A stretch of DNA of 45,298 nucleotides. It comes from an uncultured Pelagibacteraceae bacterium (GTDB lineage Bacteria > Pseudomonadota > Alphaproteobacteria > Pelagibacterales > Pelagibacteraceae). Below the pieces are notes generated by a model. That model saw only the letters and a program-made list of their open reading frames with translations, was not told the origin of the DNA and ran no database searches. The translations under genes and the position numbers were made by a program. The DNA lies in the NCBI GenBank assembly GCA_902563435.1, contig CACEXE010000010.1:1-45298 (forward strand). Direction: 5' to 3'. Positions 16,934 to 26,477 of this stretch are shown in pieces (the stretch's first letter is position 1; every line of letters starts with the position of its first letter).

Positions 16934-19900
16934 TGATATTTCAATATTTTCCTGATTTCTCAACAAATTAAGCATTTTATGATCTATTTTTCTCTTCTGA
17001 TTTAATTGAAATATTAAGGTTTTATTATCATTCTCAATTTCAAATCTAACCTTTGTTTTACCCTCCTCTAAACTCAATTTATTAATTTTTTGAAGATCAA
17101 CTAAATTTTTGACTTTTATTAAAATTTCTTCAATGGGTTTATCGATAACTTCTTTCATTGAAATGATTTTTCTAATATTAATTTTTTTTTGTACCTTACT
17201 TTCACCAACATAATTTTTAACAAGAGTAATCAAAACTGAATTTCCCTCTATAAGTATTTCTCTATTTGCTTCAAAAATATCCGAAAACACAAATAGTTCA
17301 AAAACACCAGATAAATCAGAGAATTTAATTATTGCATAAGAGGTACCTTTTTGAGTTTTTTTTTCTTGGACTTTTAATATTGTAGATGAAATATTAGAAC
17401 TTAAAATATTTTCATTAGTATTAAATTCCTCATAGTCGATAATATTATATTGATTAAAAAGTGATTTATATTGATTTAAAGGATGGTCAGAAATGAAAAA
17501 GCCTAAAGTTTCAAATTCTTTTGATAGTTTGCTATCAATATTCCAGTCTTCTACGTCAACTATATAAGACTCATCATTGTCTTCTTTAAATAAATCAATC
17601 TGGTTTGCAGAATTATTTTCAAAAATATTTTTTGATTTTAAAATAATATTAGGTATTGAATTATATAAAGATTGTCTGTTACTATTTAAATTATCAAATG
17701 CTCCTGCCTTGGCTAAACCTTCTAGTTGTAATTTATTTATATCTTTAGGGTTTACACGTTTTATAAAGTCATTTAGATCTTTATATTCTCCATTCTTGGT
17801 TCTCTCTTCTACAATTTTTGAAATAGCTTCAAAACCTACACTTTTAATTGCACCTAATGCGTACAGAAAATCTTTTCCATCGGAAGAGAAGTCTGCATAA
17901 CATTTATTAATATCTGGTCGAATTATTTTAATATTTAATCTTTTTAGTTCTTCATAAAATTCACTTAATTTTTTTTGATTTGAAAGTTCCATTGACATAG
18001 AAGCTGCAAAAAACTCATGTGGGAAATATGTTTTTAAAAATGCAGTTTGATAAGCAATAATTGCGTAAGCGGCAGCATGGCTTTTGTTAAATCCATATTC
18101 TGCAAATGGTTCAATTTTTAAAAAAATACCAGCTGCAATATCTTTGCTAATTCCATTCTTATAGGCCCCTTCAACAAATCTTTCCTTCTGTTTTTCTAAT
18201 TCCGCTCTTTTTTTTTTACCCATAGCTCTTCTAAGTATGTCAGCCTCACCAGCGGTAAAACCTGACAAAGTTTGTGCTATTTGCATAACTTGCTCTTGAT
18301 ATATAATTACTCCGTAGGTAGGTTTTAGAATATTCTCTAGTTTAGGGTGTAGGTAGTCTGGCTCACTTTTGCCATGTTTGCAATCATTGTAGATTGGAAT
18401 GTTGCTCATAGGACCAGGTCTATATAAAGCAACTAAAGCTATAATATCCTCTAAATGATTAGGTTTCATGTTTATTAAAGCATCCTTCATTCCAGAACTT
18501 TCTAATTGAAATAATCCAACAGTTTTACCACTTGATAATAGGTCAAAAACTTTTTGATCATTATAATTAATAGTTTCAATTTTGAAATTTGGGTGTTTTT
18601 TTTCTACAAGTTTTTGTGTTTTATTAATTACCGTAAGCGTCTTTAGACCAAGAAAATCAAATTTAACTAATCCCGCATTTTCAGCTGAGTACATATCAAA
18701 TTGGGTAGAAGGAAGTAATAAATCCGCTGCAGAGTCTTTATATAAAGGTACTGTTTCTGTTAATTTTTTATCTGCTATGACTACTCCTGCTGCATGTGTT
18801 GCAACGTTTCTATTTAGACCTTCAAGTTTTAAAGATAGTTCTATTAGACGACTAACTCTTTTATCTTCATTAATTAATTTTTGTAATCTTGGTTCTACAT
18901 TGATACTTTCTTGCAAGGTTAATGGTCTAGATGGATCAAATGGTATCATTTTACAGATACTATCTATAAAACCATATGGTAGTCCTAACACACGTCCAAC
19001 ATCTCTAATTACCATTCTAGCTTTAAGTTTTCCGAATGTTATAATATGGGCAACACTATCTTTATATTTGGTTTTTAAATATTTGAAAACTTGATCTCTT
19101 TTTTCCTCACAAAAATCTATATCAAAATCAGGCATAGAAATCCTATCAGGATTTAAAAATCTCTCAAAAATTAAATTAAATTTTATTGGATCAACATCAG
19201 TTATAGATAGACACCAAGCAACTAATGAACCCGCTCCCGATCCTCTTCCAGGACCAACCGGTATATTATTATCTTTTGCCCACTTTATATAGTCTGAAAC
19301 AATTAAAAAATATCCTGAATAGTTCATTTCGGTTATAATTTTTATCTCATGATTTAGCCTATCTTTATAAATTTCTTTAATTTTAGTATTATTTGATATT
19401 GCTTTAATTAGTTCTCGATCGGTTTTAAATTTTTTCTCCAGGCCATTAAATGAGTCTTTTTTTAATTTATCGTTAATATCTATATTATCTGAGCTGACAT
19501 TAGGCAGTATAGGCTTTGAAGGAACAGGTCTGAAGTTGCATCTATAAGGCAAATTATAATTATTTTCTAATGCCTCAGGTAAATCTTTAAAGATTTCCGT
19601 CATTTCATCTGATGACTTTAAATAATGATTATTAGTTAGTTTAATTCTTTTTTGATCATTTATATAAGTTTTTTGTCCAATACATATTAAAGCATCATGA
19701 GCTTCATGCATTTCCTTATCCAAATAGTAAACCTCGTTAGTTGCTATGATTGGTATTTCATATTTTTTTGAAAGATTAAGACTGAAAATTTCAAATTCTT
19801 TTTCATTCTGGTCTCCATGTCTTTGAATTTCTAAATAAAAATTTTCTTTAAAATTTTTGTTTATTAGTATTATTAATTCATCTAGCTCATCAACTAATCC

Positions 19901-20335
19901 TTTATTAAAAATACTACCAATCAAATTATTAACTGATCCAGAGAGAACAATTATTCCATCACTATATTTTATTAAATCATCAATCGAGCAGTATGGTTGA
20001 TCATTATCTATATTTTCTAAATAAGATTTGGAAGACAACTCAATTATATTTTTATAACCAACATAGTTTTTGGCGATAAGTGGAATAAGTCCATAAGTAT
20101 TTTTAAATCTAAATTGAACTTGTGCTCCAATGATTGGTTGTGTTCCTACAGATGAAATATTTTCAGAAAATTCTAACGCACCTGATAGATTATAAGTATC
20201 ACTTAAACCAACAGATTGTATCTTATTTTTCTTACAATATTCTTTGAGATTTTCAATTTTTAATGCACCCTCACAAATTGAGTACTGAGAATGAATTTTA
20301 ATTTGATTAAAAAATTTTTTTTTAGATTGTAACAT
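16931..20335 (-). CDS. dnaE: DNA polymerase III alpha subunit
   Basis: Replicative polymerase catalytic subunit. From the ATG at 20335 it has 1134 residues. An ATG at 20359 would add eight residues and lengthen the lolD overlap to 38 bases; neither has a clear ribosome binding site. Start 20335 places the PHP domain opening (IKIHSQYSICEGALKI) at the customary distance. The palm-domain acidic motif PDFDIDF is at about 402-408, with GPGRGSGAGSLVAW just before it. Helix-hairpin-helix, OB-fold (SSTILKVQEKKTQKGTSYA) and C-terminal regions follow. It has no 3'-5' exonuclease motif set, as in standard DnaE1. It is the last gene of the nuo-to-dnaE run. Confidence 0.95.
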   Translation of the reverse strand: MLQSKKKFFNQIKIHSQYSICEGALKIENLKEYCKKNKIQSVGLSDTYNLSGALEFSENISSVGTQPIIGAQVQFRFKNTYGLIPLIAKNYVGYKNIIELSSKSYLENIDNDQPYCSIDDLIKYSDGIIVLSGSVNNLIGSIFNKGLVDELDELIILINKNFKENFYLEIQRHGDQNEKEFEIFSLNLSKKYEIPIIATNEVYYLDKEMHEAHDALICIGQKTYINDQKRIKLTNNHYLKSSDEMTEIFKDLPEALENNYNLPYRCNFRPVPSKPILPNVSSDNIDINDKLKKDSFNGLEKKFKTDRELIKAISNNTKIKEIYKDRLNHEIKIITEMNYSGYFLIVSDYIKWAKDNNIPVGPGRGSGAGSLVAWCLSITDVDPIKFNLIFERFLNPDRISMPDFDIDFCEEKRDQVFKYLKTKYKDSVAHIITFGKLKARMVIRDVGRVLGLPYGFIDSICKMIPFDPSRPLTLQESINVEPRLQKLINEDKRVSRLIELSLKLEGLNRNVATHAAGVVIADKKLTETVPLYKDSAADLLLPSTQFDMYSAENAGLVKFDFLGLKTLTVINKTQKLVEKKHPNFKIETINYNDQKVFDLLSSGKTVGLFQLESSGMKDALINMKPNHLEDIIALVALYRPGPMSNIPIYNDCKHGKSEPDYLHPKLENILKPTYGVIIYQEQVMQIAQTLSGFTAGEADILRRAMGKKKRAELEKQKERFVEGAYKNGISKDIAAGIFLKIEPFAEYGFNKSHAAAYAIIAYQTAFLKTYFPHEFFAASMSMELSNQKKLSEFYEELKRLNIKIIRPDINKCYADFSSDGKDFLYALGAIKSVGFEAISKIVEERTKNGEYKDLNDFIKRVNPKDINKLQLEGLAKAGAFDNLNSNRQSLYNSIPNIILKSKNIFENNSANQIDLFKEDNDESYIVDVEDWNIDSKLSKEFETLGFFISDHPLNQYKSLFNQYNIIDYEEFNTNENILSSNISSTILKVQEKKTQKGTSYAIIKFSDLSGVFELFVFSDIFEANREILIEGNSVLITLVKNYVGESKVQKKINIRKIISMKEVIDKPIEEILIKVKNLVDLQKINKLSLEEGKTKVRFEIENDNKTLIFQLNQKRKIDHKMLNLLRNQENIEIS

Positions 20336-21005
20336 TGATGATTTGTATATTACCATCATTCATCATAATTTTACAATCTGCCATATTTGCAAAATATCTA
20401 TTGTGAGTTGCAAAAATTATGATCCTATTTTTATTTTTTAAATTAAATAGTATTTTAAAGATAAGTTTTGCATTATCAGTGTCTAGACTGCCAGTTGGTT
20501 CATCAGCTATTATAATATCAGGATTATTAATTAATGCCCTTGCTATGGCAATACGTTGATTTTCACCTCCAGATAATTCATTAGGAAAATGGTTTATTCT
20601 GGATGACATGCCTACATTTTTTATTAGTTTTTTTGCAAGTTCAATCGAATTTTGTTTTTCCTTAGAAATGAGTAAGTTAGGTAAATATACATTTTCTAAG
20701 GCTGTAAAATCTGACAATAAGTTTTTGTCTTGATAAATAATTCCTATTTTCTTTGCTCTAATTAAATCATTTTCAACTTTGTTATTTGGCTTTATTTTTT
20801 TGCTGTTTATTTCGATTGAACCTGATGTGGGGTTATCGATCAATGATAATAAATTGAGTAATGTTGATTTTCCTGATCCTGAAGGGCCGACAATAGAATA
20901 AGTTTTTCCAGGTTCAAAATTAAATGTAATATCATTTAAAACTTTTATAGATTTAGTTTTCTCATATTTTTTTGTTAGATTTTTAATTTTAATATAATTA
21001 TTCAT
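20322..21005 (-). CDS. lolD: Lipoprotein-releasing ABC transporter ATP-binding protein
   Basis: ATPase of the LolCDE complex, which extracts outer-membrane lipoproteins from the inner membrane and passes them to LolA. The 227 residues show Walker A GPSGSGKST (40-48), the ABC signature LSGGENQR (144-151) and Walker B IIIADEPTGSLD (164-175). The LolD-like LLSDFTALENV stretch (96-106) separates it from related MacB-type ATPases. It overlaps the membrane subunit gene by 8 bases, which supports a common complex. Confidence 0.93.
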   Translation of the reverse strand: MNNYIKIKNLTKKYEKTKSIKVLNDITFNFEPGKTYSIVGPSGSGKSTLLNLLSLIDNPTSGSIEINSKKIKPNNKVENDLIRAKKIGIIYQDKNLLSDFTALENVYLPNLLISKEKQNSIELAKKLIKNVGMSSRINHFPNELSGGENQRIAIARALINNPDIIIADEPTGSLDTDNAKLIFKILFNLKNKNRIIIFATHNRYFANMADCKIMMNDGNIQIINVTI

Positions 21006-22209
21006 ATTTAAGAGTTTTAACTGTATCTAAGGAAGATGCCTTCGAAGCGGGATATATCGATACTAAAATTGTTGCAATTATTGAACAAAGAGCGATTATT
21101 ATTATTGAATTTATATTTATTTCGGAAGGCATAGAATTTAAAATATAAATATCTTCTGGAAAAAGAGAAATGCCAAATATATTTGAGATAAATTGTCTTA
21201 TATTCTCAACATAAATAGAAAAAATGGTTCCAACAAACACACCAAATAATGTCGCTGATGTTCCTATAGAAAAACCCACTAAAAAGAAGATTTTTTTTAT
21301 CGATTTACTACTTACCCCAATTGATTTAAGGATACCTATTTCTCTTGTTTTGTTTTTAACTAAAATTGTTAGTCCAGATATTATATTAAAAGCTGCAACT
21401 ATAATTATCAAAAAAAGAATTATAAACATAACATTTCTTTCTACTTTCAAGGCTGAGAATAATGATTTATTCATATCTGACCAGGTATAGACCATTGCGT
21501 CTGGAAACAGAGCTATTAAATTTTTTTTATGAATTTCTATATTTTTTGGATCTTTAAAATAAAATTCTATGAACCTATCATCTTTATTCTTATTAAAAAA
21601 ACTCTCAAGCGTCTCTAAATTTATATATGCAATATTTTCATTAAAGTCAGATAAACCACTGTCAAAAATTGAAACTACCTTAAAGTTTTCTTGTTTAGGA
21701 AGATTGCCCACTAAAGTTTGAATTCCAGCGGGAGACATGACTGTAATAATATCACCAATATCAACATTCAAATTAAAGCTTAATGTTTTACCAATAGAAA
21801 TAGTATTATCTTTTAAATTTTTTGATCCAAAAAATTCCTCATTTTTTATGATTTGAAGGTTTTTAAAATCACTTTCTTGATATCCTTTTAGGAAGACACC
21901 CTTAGTATTATCTTTATTCAATATTACTGCTTCTCCATCATTTGAAACTATATTTTTGGCAAAATCAAAATCTTGAATATATTCTAATGGTTTATTTCCT
22001 GGTTGAACTACTGCATGAGCATTAAAACCTACAATTTTAGATATTAATTCAGTTCTAAAACCATTCATTACTGACATAACAATGATTAGAACTGCAACCC
22101 CTAATGAAATTCCAATAAAAGAAAAGATTGAAATGATATTTAAAAAACCGTCATTTTTTCGAGTTTTTAAAAATCTAAATGTAACTTCTCTTTCTAACTG
22201 TGAGATCAA
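20998..22209 (-). CDS. lolC: Lipoprotein-releasing system transmembrane protein, LolC/LolE family
   Basis: Inner-membrane partner of LolD. The 403-residue protein has the MacB/FtsX layout. One membrane helix lies near residues 22-45 (FLNIISIFSFIGISLGVAVL), then a large periplasmic domain to about 260, then three C-terminal helices (around 262-285, 310-335 and 365-390). The N-terminal LEREVTFRFLKTRKNDGF is typical of LolC/E. Only one such gene is next to lolD, so this may be a LolF-like subunit acting as a homodimer instead of a LolC-LolE pair; the symbol is provisional. It overlaps proS by 4 bases. Confidence 0.88.
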   Translation of the reverse strand: MISQLEREVTFRFLKTRKNDGFLNIISIFSFIGISLGVAVLIIVMSVMNGFRTELISKIVGFNAHAVVQPGNKPLEYIQDFDFAKNIVSNDGEAVILNKDNTKGVFLKGYQESDFKNLQIIKNEEFFGSKNLKDNTISIGKTLSFNLNVDIGDIITVMSPAGIQTLVGNLPKQENFKVVSIFDSGLSDFNENIAYINLETLESFFNKNKDDRFIEFYFKDPKNIEIHKKNLIALFPDAMVYTWSDMNKSLFSALKVERNVMFIILFLIIIVAAFNIISGLTILVKNKTREIGILKSIGVSSKSIKKIFFLVGFSIGTSATLFGVFVGTIFSIYVENIRQFISNIFGISLFPEDIYILNSMPSEININSIIIIALCSIIATILVSIYPASKASSLDTVKTLKYE

Positions 22210-23534
22210 TTTGATTTAGCTTTTAAAATTTGTGATACAGCATCTTCGATACTTAATCTTTGAGTTTCTCCATTAATTTCTTTAAACTCAAACAAGTCTC
22301 CTTCAGTTTTATTTCCCAAAATCAACTGATATGGAATACCAATTAAATTAAATTTTTTAATTTTTGCTGAAATATTTTCTTCCGTATCATCAATGATAGC
22401 ATCTATATTTTTAGACTTGAAATATTCAAATATTTTATTTGATTTTTCTATGTTTGTTATGTCATTCTTTTTAATCATTGGAATTATTGCACAATGATAA
22501 GGAGCAACTGATATGGGCCATTTCATTATTTCATCTTTATCATTGTATTTAGCCTCAATTATGGCGCCTACCAGTCTTGATACACCTATTCCATAGGATC
22601 CCATTTTAACAAATTCCTTTTTTCCATTAAAATCTACAGCAGCATTCATGGGTTTTGAATATTTATCTCCAAAATAAAATATATGACCTACCTCAATTCC
22701 TTTTGTATTTATTCTAAATTCTTCTGGCACTTTTTTTTCAAATTCTTTTTGATCAAACTTCTCATCTGTAACAGAGTAAAATTTTTCATATTGCTTTCGT
22801 AAATCAGTAAGTGAGTTTTTTTCTAATAAGGTAGATGAACTATTCACATCAAATATCCTTTTGTCTGTGTAAATTTTACTTTCCCCTGTATCGGCAAGAA
22901 TTATAAATTCATGTGAAAGATTTCCACCTATAGGTCCTGTATCCGCCGCCATTGGTATTGCTGATAAGTTTAATCTTTTAAAAGTTCTTAGATATGATAG
23001 AAAAAATTTATTGTAAGAAAAAAAAGCTTCATCATCATTTATATCAAAAGAGTAAGCATCTTTCATATAAAATTCTCTGCATCTCATAATTCCAAATCTT
23101 GGTCTTAATTCATCTCTAAATTTCCATTGAATGTGATATAACATCTGTGGAAGTGATTTATAAGATTTAATACTTGATCTAAATATTTCTGTCACAAGTT
23201 CTTCATTAGTCGGTCCATATAACATTTCTCTATTTTGACGATCTTTAATACGTAACATCTCCTCTCCATAATCATCATATCTTCCACTTTCTTTCCAGAT
23301 TTCTGATGATTGAATTGTTGGCATCAAAATTTCTTGAACGCCAATTCTATCTTGCTCTTCTCTAACAATTTGTTCTATTTTTTTCATAACTTTGAAACCA
23401 AGAGGTAACCATGAGTAAATTCCAGCTGATGATTGCTTAATCATTCCAACTCTTAACATAAGCTGATGAGATTTAATTTTAGCTTCTGCAGGATTATTTT
23501 TAAGAATCGGTACAAATGATTTTGAAAAATACAT
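22206..23534 (-). CDS. proS: Prolyl-tRNA synthetase (short alphaproteobacterial type)
   Basis: Class II synthetase that charges tRNA-Pro. The ATG at 23534 gives 442 residues starting MYFSKSFVPILKNNPAEAKI, the normal family N-terminus, 8 bases after the rnj stop. A frame from 23612 would add 26 unrelated residues inside rnj. The class II motifs are seen in WKFRDELRPRFGIMRCREFY (motif 2 region) and KMGSYGIGVSRLVGAI (motif 3). The length shows that the large INS editing domain, present in the ~570-residue bacterial form, is reduced, as known for alphaproteobacterial ProRS. The anticodon-binding domain occupies the last ~100 residues. Confidence 0.95.
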   Translation of the reverse strand: MYFSKSFVPILKNNPAEAKIKSHQLMLRVGMIKQSSAGIYSWLPLGFKVMKKIEQIVREEQDRIGVQEILMPTIQSSEIWKESGRYDDYGEEMLRIKDRQNREMLYGPTNEELVTEIFRSSIKSYKSLPQMLYHIQWKFRDELRPRFGIMRCREFYMKDAYSFDINDDEAFFSYNKFFLSYLRTFKRLNLSAIPMAADTGPIGGNLSHEFIILADTGESKIYTDKRIFDVNSSSTLLEKNSLTDLRKQYEKFYSVTDEKFDQKEFEKKVPEEFRINTKGIEVGHIFYFGDKYSKPMNAAVDFNGKKEFVKMGSYGIGVSRLVGAIIEAKYNDKDEIMKWPISVAPYHCAIIPMIKKNDITNIEKSNKIFEYFKSKNIDAIIDDTEENISAKIKKFNLIGIPYQLILGNKTEGDLFEFKEINGETQRLSIEDAVSQILKAKSN

Positions 23535-23542
23535 TTTATTAT

Positions 23543-25201
23543 TTAAATTCTTACCAAGTTTATATTTGTTAGTGGTTTTTTCCCAGTTTTTTCTTTTGAA
23601 AATTTGCGACAAGTAATTTTAAGTGCTTCTATAAGATTATCTTTTTGTTTTGTGTTATTTAATGAAAAAGTTTTAACAGTTCTTTCTATTTCTTCCTCTA
23701 ATCCATAAATAAACTCATCATTCTCATATACCGGCAAACCTCTAAAAGTTACCAAAGGTTTATTATGAATGTTGCCTTTAGGTGTAATCATAATTGTAGC
23801 CTCTAAAAATCCATTTGATGAAATATTTCTTCTTTCCTTAATTGATCTAGAATCTTCCTCTACTGGAACATTCCCATCTAAATAAACTCTGCCACTTGGT
23901 GCTTTATCATAGACTTCTGGCTTTTCACCTGGATATAACTTAACAATATCACCATTCTCCACTTGAACTGGGTATTTAACTTGCATTTCTCTAGCAAATT
24001 CTATGTGCTCCATCATATGTCTATGTTCTCCATGAACAGGAATGACTGCTTTTGGTTTAACCCAATTATACATATCTCTCAAGTCTTCCCGGTTAGGATG
24101 ACCAGAAACATGAATATATTCATTATCTTCAGATATAACTTCAATACCTTCTTTAACTAAATTATTATGTAATTTATATAACTTCTTTTCATTTCCAGGG
24201 ATAATTTTTGATGAAAAAATAACAGTATCATTTCTCTCAATAAAAACATCTGGGTGAGTATATTTAACTATTCTATTCATAGCACCCATTGGTTCACCTT
24301 GGCTTCCAGTGCATAAATAAACAATTTTTTCTCTAGAAATATTTTTTGCATCTCTTGGATCTACTGGATCAATGACATTTTTAAGATAACCACATTGTCT
24401 AGCTGCTTTAAATATTCTATGCATTGATCTTCCAACAAGGGAAATATGTCTTCCAGTTTGTTCTGCACAGTAAAAAACTGTTTCCATTCTTGCTACGTTA
24501 GATGCAAATGAAGTAACAATTATTCTTTTTTTTAATCTTTGAAAAACTTTAAGTAAATTTTTACGAACATCAAGCTCTGAGCCTGCTCTACCTGCACTAA
24601 ATACATTTGTAGAATCACATATCATAGCTAATACGCCTTCGTTACCTATTTCTTTTAATCTTTCAGAGTTTATGTTTCCACCTATTAAAGGATCTGGATC
24701 ACATTTCCAATCTCCAGTATGTAGTATATTTCCTACTGGTGTTTGTATTTTAAGACCATTAGGTTCTAGTATTGAATGAGTAAGTGTAACAAACTCTATT
24801 TTGAAGGGATCTAAATTTATTGTACTATTAAGTTCGACAATTTTTAAATAGCTTGTTATATCGATTTTTTTTTCTTTAAATTTTTCTGTAATTAAAACTG
24901 AAGTAAAAGGTGTTGCATAAATTTTGCATTTTAATTTTGGCCAAACATGTGCAATAGCTCCTATATGATCCTCATGCGCATGTGTAAGGACTATACCAAG
25001 TAGATCGTCTTTTTTATCAATTATAAATCCTGGATCAGGATATATAATATCTACACCAGGAACTGTATCATCTGCGAATGTAACACCAAGATCGACTATA
25101 ATCCATTTTTGATTGTCTGGCTTACCATATGCAAATAGGTTCATGTTCATTCCTATTTCACCAGATCCCCCTAAGGGACAAAACAATAATTCATCTTTCA
25201 T
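23543..25201 (-). CDS. rnj: Ribonuclease J (metallo-beta-lactamase / beta-CASP ribonuclease)
   Basis: Zinc-dependent exo/endoribonuclease for RNA processing and decay. It has 552 residues, typical of RNase J. The HxHxDH metal motif is His74, His76, Asp78 and His79 in LTHAHEDHIG. The N-terminal LLFCPLGGSGEIGMNMNLF, the second-metal LHTGDWKCD and the beta-CASP segment ending VSGHPNRED and PVHGEHRH are all present. In alphaproteobacteria rnj commonly lies between coaX and proS, as here (7- and 8-base gaps). The C-terminal ~100 residues form the usual less-conserved domain. Confidence 0.95.
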   Translation of the reverse strand: MKDELLFCPLGGSGEIGMNMNLFAYGKPDNQKWIIVDLGVTFADDTVPGVDIIYPDPGFIIDKKDDLLGIVLTHAHEDHIGAIAHVWPKLKCKIYATPFTSVLITEKFKEKKIDITSYLKIVELNSTINLDPFKIEFVTLTHSILEPNGLKIQTPVGNILHTGDWKCDPDPLIGGNINSERLKEIGNEGVLAMICDSTNVFSAGRAGSELDVRKNLLKVFQRLKKRIIVTSFASNVARMETVFYCAEQTGRHISLVGRSMHRIFKAARQCGYLKNVIDPVDPRDAKNISREKIVYLCTGSQGEPMGAMNRIVKYTHPDVFIERNDTVIFSSKIIPGNEKKLYKLHNNLVKEGIEVISEDNEYIHVSGHPNREDLRDMYNWVKPKAVIPVHGEHRHMMEHIEFAREMQVKYPVQVENGDIVKLYPGEKPEVYDKAPSGRVYLDGNVPVEEDSRSIKERRNISSNGFLEATIMITPKGNIHNKPLVTFRGLPVYENDEFIYGLEEEIERTVKTFSLNNTKQKDNLIEALKITCRKFSKEKTGKKPLTNINLVRI

Positions 25202-25208
25202 ATTTTTT

Positions 25209-25949
25209 TTAATTTATAGCAACTTTTAAGATGCCTTTAATTGTTAAATTTTTATCAACCGTTTTAATACCTTTAATTGATGATTTAAATAAGTGTGCAA
25301 ATCCACCTGTAAGTATAATTTTAAACTTCTTTCTAGTTTGTTTTAAAATAAGTTTAATTATATTTTCAATTAAACCAGTATAACCATGATAAAAACCGGC
25401 TCTTACAGCACTTTTAGTGTTTTTGCCAATGACATTTGCTGTCTTTTCTAGCTTTATTTTAGGTATTAAAGAGGCTTTATCTATTAAATTTTTCAAAGAA
25501 AGTTCTACACCTGGTGCTAAAACACCACCAATATAATCTTTTTTAATAACAATATCAAAATTGGTAGCTGTTCCAAAATCAACTATAATATAATTAAACC
25601 TACTATCAATAACTGCAATCGCATTAGCTAAACGATCAGAACCAATTTGTTTTCTATTGACTTTTATATTGATAAATTTTTTTAAATTACATGTTTTTAA
25701 TTCAACACAATTCGATTTAGTAATTTCTTTAATAGTTTTTTTTATTATTTTATAAGAGTTAGGGACGACCGAGCAAAAGAGTACTTTTCTAAATTTAGAT
25801 TTATATTTTCTTAAAAATAATAATTTTTTATTAATAAATTTTTTATTTAAATTTTTCTTATGAATTTTAATTTTTTTGATCAATTTTAAGTTGTTATTAA
25901 ATAAACAAATCTTGATTGCAGTATTTCCAATATCTCCAATTAAATACAT
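25209..25949 (-). CDS. coaX: Type III pantothenate kinase
   Basis: Phosphorylates pantothenate in the first step of coenzyme A synthesis; the type III enzyme is unrelated to CoaA. It has 246 residues. The phosphate-binding DIGNT (6-10), SVVP (60-63), GSDRLANA (103-110, with the catalytic Asp), DFGTATNFD (124-132), GGVLAPGV and C-terminal GGFAHLF match the ASKHA fold of the family. Lys is very frequent between the motifs. It lies between birA and rnj, a common alphaproteobacterial order. Confidence 0.94.
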   Translation of the reverse strand: MYLIGDIGNTAIKICLFNNNLKLIKKIKIHKKNLNKKFINKKLLFLRKYKSKFRKVLFCSVVPNSYKIIKKTIKEITKSNCVELKTCNLKKFINIKVNRKQIGSDRLANAIAVIDSRFNYIIVDFGTATNFDIVIKKDYIGGVLAPGVELSLKNLIDKASLIPKIKLEKTANVIGKNTKSAVRAGFYHGYTGLIENIIKLILKQTRKKFKIILTGGFAHLFKSSIKGIKTVDKNLTIKGILKVAIN

Positions 25950-25952
25950 TTA

Positions 25953-26477
25953 TTAAACTCCAAATAGATGTAAGTTTTTTTCATACAACAATTTAATTTC
26001 TTTAAATAATTCAAGTCTACTTAATTTTTTATTTGTATAATTATTTAAAAATGTAGTTGGATAATTATTAATTTTCGGACTACTAGAAACATTAATTCCA
26101 ATTCCTACAATCAAGTATTTTCTATTCTGCTTAAAAATTGTTTCTTGTAATATTCCACAGACTTTTTTTTTATTTATTAATATATCATTAGGTTTTTTTA
26201 TTAGAATTAAAGTGTTTATTTTTTTATAGATTATTTTCTTAATTATTTTTAAATTTAAATTTATTATTTTTGATAAGGATATTTTTTTACTAATTTCAAA
26301 AAAGACTGATAAAAATAAGTTACCTTTTGCAGATATCCATTTATTTTTTCTTTGTCCTTTACCTTTTGTTTGTTGATCTGTTAAAATTATTCCTCTTTGA
26401 TTGCCTTGCTTAATTAATCTAAGTGCTACGTTGTTAGTACTTTCAACTTTTTTGTATAAATATTTTTTTAATTTCAT
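25953..26477 (-). CDS. birA: Biotin--[acetyl-CoA-carboxylase] ligase, catalytic core only
   Basis: Attaches biotin to biotin-dependent carboxylases. The motifs of the catalytic domain are present: GKGQRKNKW (39-47, equal to the GRGRRGRKW biotinyl-AMP loop), KKPNDIL (94-100), the Lys105 of KVCGIL, and GIGINV (125-130). At 174 residues it lacks the N-terminal DNA-binding domain of E. coli BirA. The usual SH3-like C-terminal domain also appears to be missing or cut to a remnant. It therefore cannot act as a biotin-operon repressor in the E. coli manner. The start shares one base with the nuoN stop. Confidence 0.9.
   Translation of the reverse strand: MKLKKYLYKKVESTNNVALRLIKQGNQRGIILTDQQTKGKGQRKNKWISAKGNLFLSVFFEISKKISLSKIINLNLKIIKKIIYKKINTLILIKKPNDILINKKKVCGILQETIFKQNRKYLIVGIGINVSSSPKINNYPTTFLNNYTNKKLSRLELFKEIKLLYEKNLHLFGV

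Noticed and set aside
18582..19094. 170-codon open frame on the plus strand opposite dnaE
   Set aside because: It lies wholly antisense to conserved DnaE polymerase motifs and its translation has no recognisable domain; it is a by-product of codon bias.
23535..23612. Longer proS start at 23612
   Set aside because: The extra 26 residues lie inside the rnj end and match nothing in prolyl-tRNA synthetases, whose usual N-terminus begins at 23534.
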